The notes: generated by a model from the sequence alone, not told the origin. A DNA stretch of 64,000 nt from Maribacter forsetii DSM 18668 (GCF_000744105.1 NZ_JQLH01000001.1:3795001-3859000); one strand, 5' to 3'; shown: positions 1 to 11,402, counted from the stretch's first letter. Numbers and translations are program-made.

Positions 1-1287
<1,287 letters not shown>

Positions 1288-1533
1288 TGTTTTGTAAATA
1301 TTCGTCCCAACGAAGTCAAAATCTTTCCCGGCCCCGACTCTCGATTCAATTCCTTATATATGTCCTAAGACATAATGAATTTTCATGTTTCCTTAATTCT
1401 TGTTCCTCTCGCCCAGGTCCTCACCTGAACTCGATTCTTATCTCCACAATATTTCAATGAACTTCTATCCACTCAGCTCAAAATCTCTCGATTTTCCCGC
1501 CTAGTTTCCCTTAGGTGTTTCCCTAAGCGGCTG

Positions 1534-1563
1534 CAAATATACAACTGTTTTTTAACCTGACAA
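1534..1563 (-). promoter_or_regulatory. rrn promoter P1
   Basis: Read on the minus strand, TTG (1561-1563) is followed by a 19-base spacer and TATATTTG (1534-1541). This is an exact match to the Bacteroidota primary-sigma promoter (-33 TTG, -7 TAnnTTTG). It lies about 250 bases upstream of the mature 16S 5' end. Transcription should start near 1527, at the foot of a small hairpin. Confidence 0.8.
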
Positions 1564-1672
1564 CTTTTATCGAAAAAAAATTATTTTCTTTTTTTCGTCA
1601 AACCAAAACAACATATCTAAGAACCTTTTTCCTACTCCCGATTCCAAATCAATCTTCCTCGCTAGCGGGGTG

Positions 1673-1702
1673 CAAATGTACACACTATTATTAATTACAC
1701 AA
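1673..1702 (-). promoter_or_regulatory. rrn promoter P2
   Basis: A second minus-strand promoter has TTG (1700-1702), a 19-base spacer and TACATTTG (1673-1680). It sits 139 bases upstream of P1, so the rRNA operon has tandem promoters. The sequence just downstream (GCACCCCGCTA) is identical to that after the initiator tRNA promoter at 60536. Confidence 0.8.
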
Positions 1703-1878
1703 CCATTTTTTTAAATAAAATTAAAGAAAAATTTACACCGACGCTAACTGCATGATTTTGTGTTGATTATAGCTGTAACAAAATCATTAAAAGCTAAGGT
1801 TTTGACAGCTAATCAGTTAGACTAAAACACTCTTTCAACACCCCTATTTTCAATGTTTTACAGACTACAGTAAAATGA

Positions 1879-3870
1879 TTAAGAAAAGAAATTCCATACT
1901 AAACCAAAGCGTATTACAAAATCACGGTATGGATAATTAGGTGCGGCGTAATAGTCATACCCAGAAAAAGCGGCATTAAAGTGTTCCGCTTTTAAATAAA
2001 CCCTGGTTTGTTTTATACGGGCATTAATAAAGAAATCCAATAAAGGATACCCACCTAACTCTTCTTTATTCTGTACATAGAACTCACCGAGTATAGGATT
2101 GTAACCATTCATATTATAACTGGAGAAATATTTAAATGTAATACCGGTTTGCAAGTACATTGCTTTCTTAAATACATCTGAAGAAAAATACAGGGTATTC
2201 CTTGTTACCAACTGAGGCACATTTAATACTTGGGTATCTTGAGTTACATTCTGATACATAACAGTATTGTTCAATGCAAACATACCTACCTTGAATTCTT
2301 TTTCATACTTCACCTTTAAATGCGAAACGGTATTGCTCTCTTGTAAAGGTTTTATGAATGCATTTTCCATATCATCTTCAATAGTAGCATCTGAAACCGG
2401 GGCGAAATAGGTATAGTTATCTAGATTGCTATACTTAACCATAAGATTACCCCAAGTTTTGGAAAGCAATTCTCCTTTTAAACTACTAGCACGTTCTTTC
2501 TCGAACACTTCACTATTGTTCCAATTATAATTGAGATATTCACTTTGGTATAATAGATAATTGAAATTTGGCATTCTACTAGAGGTATGCAAAGAGAATC
2601 TCAACTTATTCTTCTTATTAATGTTATACGAAGCCGACGCATTAAATAGGTTACCCGCTAATTCTCCTGAAATATTATACTTTAAATCAGCTTTAAAATC
2701 AAATTCACCTATTCGTTTTTCATACCTACCTACTATCCCAAACTCTGTTCCATTTAATCTGCTTGGAATAACGGCACCATCTGCTTGCGTAAGACGGCTA
2801 TTGAAATAATAATCATAATTATATACATTAACACCCCCTGTTAACTTTCCTAGGGTTCTATTGTAGAATTCAGCATTAACTTCATTATAAAAGGTCTTTA
2901 AAATAGCCTTATCATCAATAGTACTTAAAATAGCATCACCAAATAAAGTATCACTAACTGTCTCTACAAATTGATAATATTTAGTTTCATAATCAAATAT
3001 ATGACCCAAAGACAATGAAGTTTTTTCGAAACGAGTAGAATCTAACTGTGTTCTCACTAATTTGTAGGTATGGTCCAAGTAATATCTTTTACCTAATATT
3101 TTATTACTTGCATCATCTAAATAAACATCTACCCTTGGTCTATTAATAAAATCTTCATCACCAGATTCAAACTGCTCTTCTTTATCGGACAGACCGCCAT
3201 TTTCCTCAGAAAAAATATTCTGAGCAGCTATATGCGCCCTTAATACATATCTTCCGTTTTTAGACAAGTAATTTGTTGTCGTAATAAAATTGCCAGATTC
3301 TATTTGAGTATCATTATACTTACCAAGCGAACGAAAACCAGTATACCCTATGGAGAAATTTAACCTTCTGGAGGTATTAAATGTCAAATTCGCATCTAAG
3401 AGCTGACCTTGCTCCAAGGTTGTTTTAAAAAACAACTCGGTCATTGGCGTGGCAACATTATAATAATTAATTTGTTCTTTCTCTAAGTATTTTCGGTCTT
3501 TTGCCTTTGCCCCTAAGCTTGGATAACTCGCTACTCTTTCAAAATCAACACCCAATTCATTGTATGCTTGACCAATATTACCAAACGGCATTAGCTCAAA
3601 ATCATCTTCTCGCAGATAATTATACTTGTATTCTTTTTTAATAGTTAGTGTGGTATCCAAAAAAGTAGTGTCTCTTTCAAATGAAATAATTTTATAATCC
3701 TCTATCGTTAAAACAATTGAATCATTTTGTAATTTATCTTTTGGATTTATAGGCTTAGTCTTTTTAGGACGCAGAAGCGAATCTCTCTCTTTTTCAGACT
3801 TTTCGATTACATCTTGACTTATACCAACCGAAGCAATTAAACAGAATAAAACTAGAATTATATATTTCAT
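1879..3870 (-). CDS. putative outer-membrane porin (Porin_10 family)
   Basis: This 663-residue protein has an N-terminal signal peptide (about residues 1-18, cleaved before QD) and a short basic/acidic linker. The remainder is rich in alternating aromatic and polar beta-strands and ends in a strand closing with WNFFS, as expected for an outer-membrane barrel. The segment around residues 90-180 (DDFELMPFGN, YYNVATPMTELFFK, EQGQLLDA, RSLGKY) is characteristic of the Bacteroidota putative-porin family. Its substrate is unknown. The gene stands alone, divergent from the gene at 4033. The start ATG at 3870 is directly followed by the signal peptide. Confidence 0.85.
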   Translation of the reverse strand: MKYIILVLFCLIASVGISQDVIEKSEKERDSLLRPKKTKPINPKDKLQNDSIVLTIEDYKIISFERDTTFLDTTLTIKKEYKYNYLREDDFELMPFGNIGQAYNELGVDFERVASYPSLGAKAKDRKYLEKEQINYYNVATPMTELFFKTTLEQGQLLDANLTFNTSRRLNFSIGYTGFRSLGKYNDTQIESGNFITTTNYLSKNGRYVLRAHIAAQNIFSEENGGLSDKEEQFESGDEDFINRPRVDVYLDDASNKILGKRYYLDHTYKLVRTQLDSTRFEKTSLSLGHIFDYETKYYQFVETVSDTLFGDAILSTIDDKAILKTFYNEVNAEFYNRTLGKLTGGVNVYNYDYYFNSRLTQADGAVIPSRLNGTEFGIVGRYEKRIGEFDFKADLKYNISGELAGNLFNASASYNINKKNKLRFSLHTSSRMPNFNYLLYQSEYLNYNWNNSEVFEKERASSLKGELLSKTWGNLMVKYSNLDNYTYFAPVSDATIEDDMENAFIKPLQESNTVSHLKVKYEKEFKVGMFALNNTVMYQNVTQDTQVLNVPQLVTRNTLYFSSDVFKKAMYLQTGITFKYFSSYNMNGYNPILGEFYVQNKEELGGYPLLDFFINARIKQTRVYLKAEHFNAAFSGYDYYAAPNYPYRDFVIRFGLVWNFFS

Positions 3871-3888
3871 GAAGCTTTGTTACCCTTG

Positions 3889-3896
3889 CAAAGTTA
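3889..3896 (-). promoter_or_regulatory. putative -7 element of the porin gene
   Basis: TAACTTTG followed by C lies on the minus strand 18 bases upstream of the porin ATG and fits the TAnnTTTG consensus. No clear TTG is seen at the -33 distance, so only half of the promoter is supported. Confidence 0.4.
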
Positions 3897-4032
3897 ATTT
3901 TTTTGTTGCTAAGTAAATGTGAAAGTTTGGTCGACTTTAATAACCTGATGATAAAGGATTACCAAACTAATATTAAAATTTAACTGTGAACATTATTAAT
4001 TAAAGGAATATTTTTCTGATTTTTATAAAAAA

Positions 4033-7000
4033 ATGTTAATGAAAGTACTGTTTTTTAATGTTTTCGCATTACTAGCGATTATTTCAGCATCTGCTCAGTT
4101 CAATGAGAATGCTCCATGGATGAAAGATCTAAAAGAAAATCAACAAAATTCTAAATCTTCCACCAACACACATTCTTTATATGACATATCTAATGCCTTT
4201 AATGAATACTGGAGCGATAAAGATTCTTCTAAAAAAGGTAGTGGTTTTAAACCCTACAAAAGATGGGAGAATTATTGGACCTATTATATTGACGAAAATG
4301 GAAAACTACCAACTTCATCTCAATTGTGGGATTCTTGGAAAAGTAAACAAGAAGGTATAGGCAAAGAAACAAATCCTACAGCAAATTGGAATTCCATAGG
4401 TCCTTTTACCCATGACACCTATTCAGGGGCACTTTCTGGGCAAGGCAGAGTAAACGCTATAGCAGTAGACCCCAATAATGAAAACATTTGGTACGTAGGT
4501 GCGCCAGCTGGTGGAATTTGGAAGTCTATTGACGGAGGCTCATCTTGGGTTAACCTATTTGATGACTTTCCACAGATTGGGGTTTCAGGAATTGCCGTTG
4601 ACCCAAATAACTCACAAATTATTTACATTGCCACAGGTGATGACGATGCTGCAGATTCTTATAGTGTAGGTGTCTTTAAGTCCGTTGACGGCGGAAATAG
4701 TTGGAACGAAACAGGACTTAACCCAAGCACTTCCAATATTAATCTATTAATGAACGAAATTACCATTGACCCAACAAACTCCAATATCATTTGGGTGGGT
4801 ACTAGTGTTGGTCTTCAAAAGTCAACAGATGCCGGTGCAACTTGGGAAGTAAAAAGGGCTGGTAATATTCAAGATTTTAAACTTAAACCAAATTCCCCAA
4901 ATACCATATACGCTGTAACTTCAAATACGTTTATAAAATCTACTGATGGCGGGGACACCTTTACCGAAATAACAGATGGTCTACCGTCTAATTCCGGGAG
5001 ATTGGTAATAGGTACGAGTGCAGCAAACCCTACAGGAGTATATGTATTAAGAGCCCAAACAGGTGGTAACAGTTTTGCTTTTGGCGGACTTTACAAATCT
5101 TTAGACAGTGGTGATACATTTACCAAAACTGCAAGCGAACAAGATATATTTGAATCAAACCAAGCTTGGTTTGATCTAGCAATTGAAATTTCACCAACAA
5201 ATTTCAACGAAATATACACAGGCTGCTTGAATGTATGGAAAAGTACTAATGGCGGTGACACCTTTATTAGAATAAATAGATGGAACGTAACAGACCAAGG
5301 TTATACTCATGCAGATATACATACCATTAAAATATTCAATAACGAAGTATACGTAGGTAGTGATGGTGGTATATATATGTCAGAAAATGGCGGTAGCACA
5401 TTTACAGATTATACTGCCGGTATTTCCATTAGTCAATTTTATAGAATATCTGTTGCCAAAAACGATTCTGAGAAAATAACAGGCGGTCTTCAAGATAACG
5501 CAGGTTTTATTCGTGACCAAGGACAATGGAATGTTTTTACCGGAGGTGACGGTATGGATTATGAAATTGACCCTAACAACAGTAGTCTTGTCTACGGATT
5601 TGTACAATTCGGCGGCAGCCTATTCATATCTTCAGATTCTGGCCAATCGGTAGGTGTGGTCGGTGCTCCAACAGATGCAAATGGGAATACTATTCAAGGT
5701 AATTGGGTCACACCTTTAGCTATAAGCTCTGATGGTTCTGTTTACGCAGGCTTTGACGCTTTATATAAGTTAGAAAACAATCAATGGAATAAAATTTCTT
5801 CTTCTATTGGCTCTGGCAATATTGATGATATAGAAATAGACCCTAATAACCCTGAAACCATATTTGCTGCCGAAAGCAACATTTTATACAGAAGTAGAAA
5901 TGGTGGAATTACTTTTAGCTTAATTAAAGTTATGGATTCTGAAATTTCTGATATTGCCATTAATTCTAATGATAGTAATATTATTTACGTAACAACTTCT
6001 AACAGAGTAGGTATTGCTCTTAGCGACCAACCTTCAGAAAGAGGTGTATTCAAAGTTACTATTGGTGAAACAGAGACGATTTCTGAAAATATAACATTTG
6101 ACATACCAACAGATCAAGCATTTTTCTCAATTGCACACCAAGGCAGGCATACCGATAACCCAATTTACGTTGGTACTAGTTTAGGTGTTTACAGACTTGA
6201 CGATTCATTAACAGAATGGGAAGAATATTACACTAATTTGCCCAATGTTGCCATCAGTGATATTGAAATTAATTTAGACGACGAAAAAATAATAGCATCT
6301 ACGTATGGTAGAGGTGTTTGGGAATCTACCATACCTGTACAAATACCAGATAATGAAATTAGATTAGTTTCTATAACACCTAATTCAAATCAAGTATTAT
6401 GTAGCAATTTTGCTCCTACTGCTACTGTTGAAAACCAAGGTATCAATGCTATTACGTCTGTTGATATTGAATATTCAATTAATGGTAACAGCCTACAAAC
6501 CTTTAACTGGACAGGGAATTTACTTAGTAATGAAACGGTAACCATAGAGCTGCCACTAGAAACTGCAGTTACTTTTGGCGAGTCTAACATAGAATTAACC
6601 GCTACAATTGAGAACGATAGCTACGACGACAACAATACTTTAGAAAATAGATTCTTTTTAAACACCGCTGGCTCAGGCGGAGAAATAAATACTTTTGAAA
6701 CCGAGCAAGAATCTTTGATCGCCTATAATGATGGCAATTCTGAAAGTGTCTGGCAAAAAGGAATACCTACGGGAACAAACTTAAACACAGCTACATCTGG
6801 CAGTAATGTTTATGGAACAAACTTAAGTGGTGACCATCCAAATAGCACTAAGGCTATTCTTCTTAGTAATTGTTATGATATGACAACTATTATTGCACCA
6901 GTTCTTAAATTCAACATGGCTTTTGATCTTGAATTAAACTTCGATATCGTATATGCCGAATACTCTATAGACGGAGGAACTAATTGGGGTATTCTAGGAA

Positions 7001-8313
7001 ATATCAATAGTGAACCCAATTGGTATAATAGCGATAGAACCAACGCTCTTTCTGAGGAAGCAGACGATTGCCAAAATTGCCCTGGAGCTCAATGGACGGG
7101 TGATGGCACCGAAATGACAGCATATGCTTATGATTTTAATTTGAATGCAGCCAATGGAGAACAAGACCTTACTGGTGAAACCAATGTCATCTTTAGAATT
7201 GTTTTTCAGTCTGACCCTTCGGTTACCCAAGAAGGTGTCATCATTGATGACTTAGTTGTTGACGGTTCTGCAGATGATGAAGATGATGATAACGATGGCA
7301 TTCTAGATATTGATGATAATTGCCCGCTAACGGCAAATGCCGATCAGTTAGATACGGATAATGATGGAGAAGGTGATGTTTGTGATACTGATGATGATAA
7401 CGACGGAATTTTAGATGTTGATGACAATTGCCCCTTAATGGCAAACCCAAATCAAGAAGATGATGATTTAGATGGTATTGGTAATCTCTGTGATAATGAT
7501 AGCGATAATGACGGTGTACCAAATGATATTGATCAATGCGACGATACACCAAACGGAACCATAGTTAATGTTGAAGGTTGTGAAGTTTTCTCTTTACCAA
7601 ACACTAACTTCCAAATTCAGACTACTGGCGGCGCATGCAACTCAAGTGACAACGGTAGTGTTTTAATATCGGCTGCAAACACTTCTCACGTATACAATGC
7701 AGTGCTTTCAAATACTGACGGCACCACAAATGCTAGCTTTACAGACGAAAATACATTTGCTGATTTAGCTGCAGGAGATTATCAATTATGTATTACAGTT
7801 GAAGGCCAAGCAGATTATGAAGCCTGCTTTGATTTAACTATATCTGAGCCAGACGCTTTATCTGTTTCAGCTAAAATCAGTTCACTGAACAATGAAGTTA
7901 CATTAAGCTTCTCTGGAGGAGAATTATACACCATATTCTTAAATGAGAAGATGTACTCTACCTCTGCCAAAGAAATTACTTTGCCTTTGGAAGATGTAAC
8001 TACGTTGATTACCGTTAAAACAGACCTGGATTGTCAAGGGGTTTATACTGAAAAAATAGTATTAAGTGATGATTTGTTTATCTATCCAAACCCTATTGAA
8101 GGTGGCGATTTAACTATTTACTTGGGCACTAATGCTGCACCAGAAGTAACTATTTCGTTGTTTAATGTAAATGGCACAAGCATTCTATCCAAGCAAATGA
8201 AATCTACTAACAACGAAATTAAATTAAGTGTAGATGGATTAGCGACCGGAGTCTATATTTTAAATATAAAATCTGGCAACACCCTATCTAATTACAAAAT
8301 CATAAGAAAATGA
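4033..8313 (+). CDS. secreted BNR/sortilin-like beta-propeller protein with TSP3 repeats and T9SS type A tail
   Basis: This 1426-residue exported protein has a signal peptide at about residues 1-22 (ending SASAQ); ATG at 4039 is an equally good start. Residues about 115-780 carry many BNR/VPS10-type blades: repeats of D-P-N-N, W-x-G, and G-[IV]-[WF]-K-S-x-D-G-G-x-[ST]-W. Residues about 1080-1180 hold Asp-rich thrombospondin type 3 calcium-binding repeats (DxDNDGxxDxxDNCP). A C-terminal T9SS sorting domain starts near residue 1348 (IYPNP, then GVYILNI) and ends in KIIRK. It is presumably secreted through the type IX system and held at the surface. The propeller could bind glycans or proteins; no catalytic residues can be assigned. 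The last base pairs overlap the next gene. Confidence 0.85.
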   Translation: MLMKVLFFNVFALLAIISASAQFNENAPWMKDLKENQQNSKSSTNTHSLYDISNAFNEYWSDKDSSKKGSGFKPYKRWENYWTYYIDENGKLPTSSQLWDSWKSKQEGIGKETNPTANWNSIGPFTHDTYSGALSGQGRVNAIAVDPNNENIWYVGAPAGGIWKSIDGGSSWVNLFDDFPQIGVSGIAVDPNNSQIIYIATGDDDAADSYSVGVFKSVDGGNSWNETGLNPSTSNINLLMNEITIDPTNSNIIWVGTSVGLQKSTDAGATWEVKRAGNIQDFKLKPNSPNTIYAVTSNTFIKSTDGGDTFTEITDGLPSNSGRLVIGTSAANPTGVYVLRAQTGGNSFAFGGLYKSLDSGDTFTKTASEQDIFESNQAWFDLAIEISPTNFNEIYTGCLNVWKSTNGGDTFIRINRWNVTDQGYTHADIHTIKIFNNEVYVGSDGGIYMSENGGSTFTDYTAGISISQFYRISVAKNDSEKITGGLQDNAGFIRDQGQWNVFTGGDGMDYEIDPNNSSLVYGFVQFGGSLFISSDSGQSVGVVGAPTDANGNTIQGNWVTPLAISSDGSVYAGFDALYKLENNQWNKISSSIGSGNIDDIEIDPNNPETIFAAESNILYRSRNGGITFSLIKVMDSEISDIAINSNDSNIIYVTTSNRVGIALSDQPSERGVFKVTIGETETISENITFDIPTDQAFFSIAHQGRHTDNPIYVGTSLGVYRLDDSLTEWEEYYTNLPNVAISDIEINLDDEKIIASTYGRGVWESTIPVQIPDNEIRLVSITPNSNQVLCSNFAPTATVENQGINAITSVDIEYSINGNSLQTFNWTGNLLSNETVTIELPLETAVTFGESNIELTATIENDSYDDNNTLENRFFLNTAGSGGEINTFETEQESLIAYNDGNSESVWQKGIPTGTNLNTATSGSNVYGTNLSGDHPNSTKAILLSNCYDMTTIIAPVLKFNMAFDLELNFDIVYAEYSIDGGTNWGILGNINSEPNWYNSDRTNALSEEADDCQNCPGAQWTGDGTEMTAYAYDFNLNAANGEQDLTGETNVIFRIVFQSDPSVTQEGVIIDDLVVDGSADDEDDDNDGILDIDDNCPLTANADQLDTDNDGEGDVCDTDDDNDGILDVDDNCPLMANPNQEDDDLDGIGNLCDNDSDNDGVPNDIDQCDDTPNGTIVNVEGCEVFSLPNTNFQIQTTGGACNSSDNGSVLISAANTSHVYNAVLSNTDGTTNASFTDENTFADLAAGDYQLCITVEGQADYEACFDLTISEPDALSVSAKISSLNNEVTLSFSGGELYTIFLNEKMYSTSAKEITLPLEDVTTLITVKTDLDCQGVYTEKIVLSDDLFIYPNPIEGGDLTIYLGTNAAPEVTISLFNVNGTSILSKQMKSTNNEIKLSVDGLATGVYILNIKSGNTLSNYKIIRK

Positions 8314-9035
8314 AAACATTAAAATATATAACCTTTACATTTTTCTCCAGCTTACTAGTAGTTTCTTGTGGCGGAGGCTCTGACAATGAAAACCCAGTTG
8401 ATCCTGTTGTTCCTACAGTTATAGACCCAGACGCAGCTACTTTGGTTTTTCCTGAAGATAATACCGAATGTAATGAAGGTGTTATCAATACTAATGATGA
8501 AACCAAAAGCACCGTCACTTTTGAATGGTCAGCTGCTGAGAATACAGATTCTTATGAAGTAAAAATCAAGAACCTTGAATCAGGAAGTATTACCACGGCT
8601 ATTTCAGCCACCAACCAAAAAGAGGTGAGTATAAATAGAGGAACGCCGTATGAATGGTATGTAATTTCACTTGCCAACGGTACTTCATCTACCGCAACAA
8701 GTGATATCTGGACATTTTATAATCAAGGACCAGGAATTGAAAATTACGCTCCATTTCCTGCTGTTGCCATAAGTCCGCAGAGAGGTTCTACAATTTCTAA
8801 TGCGAACACCACCATTACATTAGAATGGTCTACTTCTGATGTTGATGATGATATTGTTTCTTACGAAGTATTGTTCGACACCGTAGAAACACCTACTACT
8901 TCTTTAGGTTCTACTACTGAACCAAATATAGAAGTGAATATAAGTTCAGGTTCAACCTACTATTGGAAAGTTGTTACTACAGATTCTTTTGAAAATACTT
9001 CAAACTCAGAATTGTTTGAATTTCGAGTAGAGTAA
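8310..9035 (+). CDS. lipoprotein with fibronectin type III-like domains
   Basis: The protein is 241 residues with a lipobox ending at Cys20 (VVSC) followed by GGGSDNE, so it should be a lipoprotein. Two beta-sandwich stretches (about residues 45-125 and 150-241) look like fibronectin type III modules, with paired motifs such as FEWSAAEN/YEVKI and LEWSTSD/YEVLF. Its ATG overlaps the stop of the big propeller gene (ATGA at 8310-8313), so the two are translationally coupled and probably act together at the cell surface. No specific function is recognisable. Confidence 0.75.
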   Translation: MKTLKYITFTFFSSLLVVSCGGGSDNENPVDPVVPTVIDPDAATLVFPEDNTECNEGVINTNDETKSTVTFEWSAAENTDSYEVKIKNLESGSITTAISATNQKEVSINRGTPYEWYVISLANGTSSTATSDIWTFYNQGPGIENYAPFPAVAISPQRGSTISNANTTITLEWSTSDVDDDIVSYEVLFDTVETPTTSLGSTTEPNIEVNISSGSTYYWKVVTTDSFENTSNSELFEFRVE

Positions 9036-9043
9036 TTGAAATT

Positions 9044-9081
9044 AAAAAAGCCAAAGATGCAATTGCTCCTTTGGCTTTTTT
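9044..9081. terminator. bidirectional terminator
   Basis: AAAGCCAAAG (9047-9056) pairs with CTTTGGCTTT (9069-9078), with A-runs on the left and T-runs on the right. It sits between the convergent genes ending at 9035 and 9102 and can serve both. Confidence 0.85.
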
Positions 9082-9101
9082 ATTCTAAATTTAATTAGTT
9101 T

Positions 9102-9812
9102 CTACAATGTATTGTAGTAATTTAAAAAGGCAACTACATCTTCCTCATGCCTAAGATTAAGATTGTTTTCCTTTACATACGTCTTCATCTCTTCCTTTCT
9201 TGAACCTGTAAAATCTAAAATCTGCTTCTTAGTCAGTCTTACTTTCACTGCATGGTTTTCCGCATCAGAGTTAGTTTCATCTAATAAATAATAAGAACTA
9301 TTCCACACATAAGTTGGCGGAGAGTACTTTTCATAAGATGTACTAGGACTACGAGCTTGTTTTAACAAAGCTTCTGGCTTAAACAACAACTTCAAATTAC
9401 CTTCGTTCAAATTCGTAAAATAGCTTGTTTTTATAGATTCATCAGTATCAACATATGTATAGATACTATACATTTTACCACCAATTTCTACTTTTATATA
9501 AGCTCGCTTTAATAAGGAGTAAAATGAATCTTTAGATATATTATCTAAAATCTCTACTTCATTTCTATATGCGTTATAGCGCATCTTCCCAATTTCTTCA
9601 ACCTTATCATTTACAATAACTTCTCCATGAACAAACTCTTCATTTAAATAAGGAGTACCTTTTGCTTTTGTAGGCTCTATTTCTGTACTACTAGTAACAA
9701 AATTTACAATACCTTCTTCTGGTACTGGCGAGTAGGCGTTTTGAGCATTTATGCTATTGAAAGTAAAAGCAGCAATTGTAAAGACTGTGAACTTTTTAAT
9801 CATTTTATTCAT
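9102..9812 (-). CDS. hypothetical secreted protein
   Basis: This 236-residue protein has a signal peptide (about 1-23, cleaved after SINA before QNAY). I do not recognise the family. The mature part is mixed alpha/beta. It mentions a repeated theme of short conserved strands (GKMRYNAYRNEVEI, GKMYSIYTYVD) resembling periplasmic proteins of unknown function common in Flavobacteriia, and ends in a Lys-rich helix. ATG at 9803 (fourth codon) is an alternative start. It lies downstream of the arylsulfotransferase-like gene but is separated from it by a hairpin terminator, so it is probably transcribed on its own. Confidence 0.6.
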   Translation of the reverse strand: MNKMIKKFTVFTIAAFTFNSINAQNAYSPVPEEGIVNFVTSSTEIEPTKAKGTPYLNEEFVHGEVIVNDKVEEIGKMRYNAYRNEVEILDNISKDSFYSLLKRAYIKVEIGGKMYSIYTYVDTDESIKTSYFTNLNEGNLKLLFKPEALLKQARSPSTSYEKYSPPTYVWNSSYYLLDETNSDAENHAVKVRLTKKQILDFTGSRKEEMKTYVKENNLNLRHEEDVVAFLNYYNTL

Positions 9813-9860
9813 TAATTTTTTTCAATTTAATTGTTTATTATTAATTGATGTGCCTAAAAA

Positions 9861-9887
9861 ATGTTATTAAAAACTTAAAAATAACAT
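9861..9887 (-). terminator. terminator after the arylsulfotransferase-like gene
   Basis: ATGTTATT (9861-9868) and AATAACAT (9880-9887) form an eight-pair hairpin. On the minus strand it is followed by a run of six T, as expected for an intrinsic terminator of the gene ending at 9928. Confidence 0.65.
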
Positions 9888-9927
9888 AGCTGTTTGCTTT
9901 ATTCTATAACATGACTTAAAACTCCGT

Positions 9928-11310
9928 TTATGGAATTTCAGCATTCAAAAAAGAAGTAGCATCACTATCTAGATTATAATGGTAAGATCTCCAGTAAAAA
10001 CCTGTGCCTTCGAACTCCCAAACAACTTCTTTTTCATTCGTTACCTCTATTACACCAGAAGTACCTGAAGTTATTAAAGTATTGCCATTATCTAACCTAA
10101 CTGCACCTGATACCCGTGGTGCATACAACCCTTCTCTGGTATAGCTCCAAACTACATTCAATTCATTATCCTTATTGGGTTGTAAATTAAATTCTGATGG
10201 TATAATTAATTCGTATACAACAGATTGTTTAGAATCTCCATTACCATTAGCATATACTAATATGTTGCCATCACCAGGCACATCATTCTCCAAAAGGTTG
10301 GGAAAATGATTATTGTAGAACGTTCTCTCTCCCAAGGCGTTTTCATAAGCTAAAGGATTACCAAATCTGTATAACAAATCTCCGCCTTTACCATAGTTAC
10401 CACCCGTATTTAACTTTGCTTCTTCAATAGTTGTACTGTGATCTATAACCCATACCTCACTAAAGTTATTGATAGTCATATAAATTATATCATTCTCCTC
10501 ATCATAATCAAAACCATTTGCATGCATTATATCTCCATCTGGCACTACAGTTTCACGCAGTACATCTATATAATTGATATTTACTAATTCTGGATGCTCA
10601 CTAATTACTCCAAATCGTGATTTAGTAGCATCTACATCTTGTACTATATGATCCCATGATTCCCATTTCCAAACTATTTCATCCGTATTAGGATTTATTT
10701 CTATAATAGTTTCTGTGTACACCTTCTCTTCTTCACCTAAATAACCAATAGCATTTAACTCTTCAGTACTTCTTAAATCCCAAACTATGGCCAGAATATT
10801 TCCGTTAGGTAGCATCTCAACATCATGATGAATTATATGGTCTTGATTAGCGTAAATAAACTCCCAATCTACTGTACTATCTGGATTTATCAATTGAATA
10901 ATTCCTCCAAAACCACCAAAACTAAAATCTGGAGTTTCTACTCCTAATGAAGCAAGCAATCTCCCATCTGCCAATAATTCAACATCATTCCCAAGTCCAA
11001 ATTCTAAATTCCATTCATGAACAATCAGAGCGGAATCTTTCTCCATTAAATACACCCGGTCATCAGAAGACTCATTCACCAATACATAACCTTCTTGAGA
11101 TAATAATTTATTATTCAATAGTATTGTTCCCGTTTCTCCTTCTATTGGATAAACCACTTCAGCTGGTAACTGAGGCTCTTGCTCCTCTTCTTCAATAACT
11201 TCTTCTTCTTGCTCTATTTCATCAACAACTTTATCATCATCTGATGAACATGCTAAAAATAAAGCCAAGAGAAATAAACTAAAGATTTTGGTTAAAAACG
11301 AAACTTTCAT
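9928..11310 (-). CDS. arylsulfotransferase (ASST)-like lipoprotein
   Basis: The protein is 460 residues, with a lipobox ending at Cys21 and a strongly acidic linker (about 22-48). The rest is a propeller typical of aryl-sulfate sulfotransferase-type proteins: blades with GNDVELLADG, HHDVEMLPNGNILA, EINPNTDEIVWKW, and the MHANGFDYD motif that in the family carries the histidine region. Family members transfer sulfate between aryl compounds, but many Bacteroidota homologues are untested, so activity here is inferred only. It lies just beyond the terminator of the susC-susD operon and may share a substrate with it. Confidence 0.75.
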   Translation of the reverse strand: MKVSFLTKIFSLFLLALFLACSSDDDKVVDEIEQEEEVIEEEEQEPQLPAEVVYPIEGETGTILLNNKLLSQEGYVLVNESSDDRVYLMEKDSALIVHEWNLEFGLGNDVELLADGRLLASLGVETPDFSFGGFGGIIQLINPDSTVDWEFIYANQDHIIHHDVEMLPNGNILAIVWDLRSTEELNAIGYLGEEEKVYTETIIEINPNTDEIVWKWESWDHIVQDVDATKSRFGVISEHPELVNINYIDVLRETVVPDGDIMHANGFDYDEENDIIYMTINNFSEVWVIDHSTTIEEAKLNTGGNYGKGGDLLYRFGNPLAYENALGERTFYNNHFPNLLENDVPGDGNILVYANGNGDSKQSVVYELIIPSEFNLQPNKDNELNVVWSYTREGLYAPRVSGAVRLDNGNTLITSGTSGVIEVTNEKEVVWEFEGTGFYWRSYHYNLDSDATSFLNAEIP

Positions 11311-11370
11311 ATTATATGGTTATTAAGTTAATTAATATGTCGATGGAATAAACTAAAACTTAGTCCAAAA

Positions 11371-11402
11371 AAAATCAGGCTAAATTGCTTCAGCCTGATT
11401 TT
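11371..11402 (-). terminator. terminator of the susC-susD-lipoprotein operon
   Basis: AAAATCAGGCT (11371-11381) pairs perfectly with AGCCTGATTTT (11392-11402). On the minus strand the stem runs into eight T. It falls 96 bases after the stop of the third operon gene and 60 bases before the ASST-like start, so it separates the two units. Confidence 0.85.

Larger units (their letters stand above)
1288..1878. other. rrn promoter and leader region, no gene
   Basis: There is no credible reading frame here. Bases 1288-1533 are the transcribed 16S leader and 1534-1702 hold two tandem rrn promoters, annotated separately. A short hairpin (CTTAGG-6-CCTAAG, 1510-1527) lies at the expected start of the P1 transcript. 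A longer inverted repeat (ATGATTTTGT at 1752-1761, ACAAAATCAT at 1778-1787) lies downstream of the porin gene's stop. It lacks a T-run on the minus strand, so I call it only a possible porin terminator. Confidence 0.6.

Noticed and set aside
7241..7552. His- and Tyr-rich frame antisense to the TSP3 repeats
   Set aside because: It is the reverse strand of Asp/Asn-rich calcium-binding repeats.
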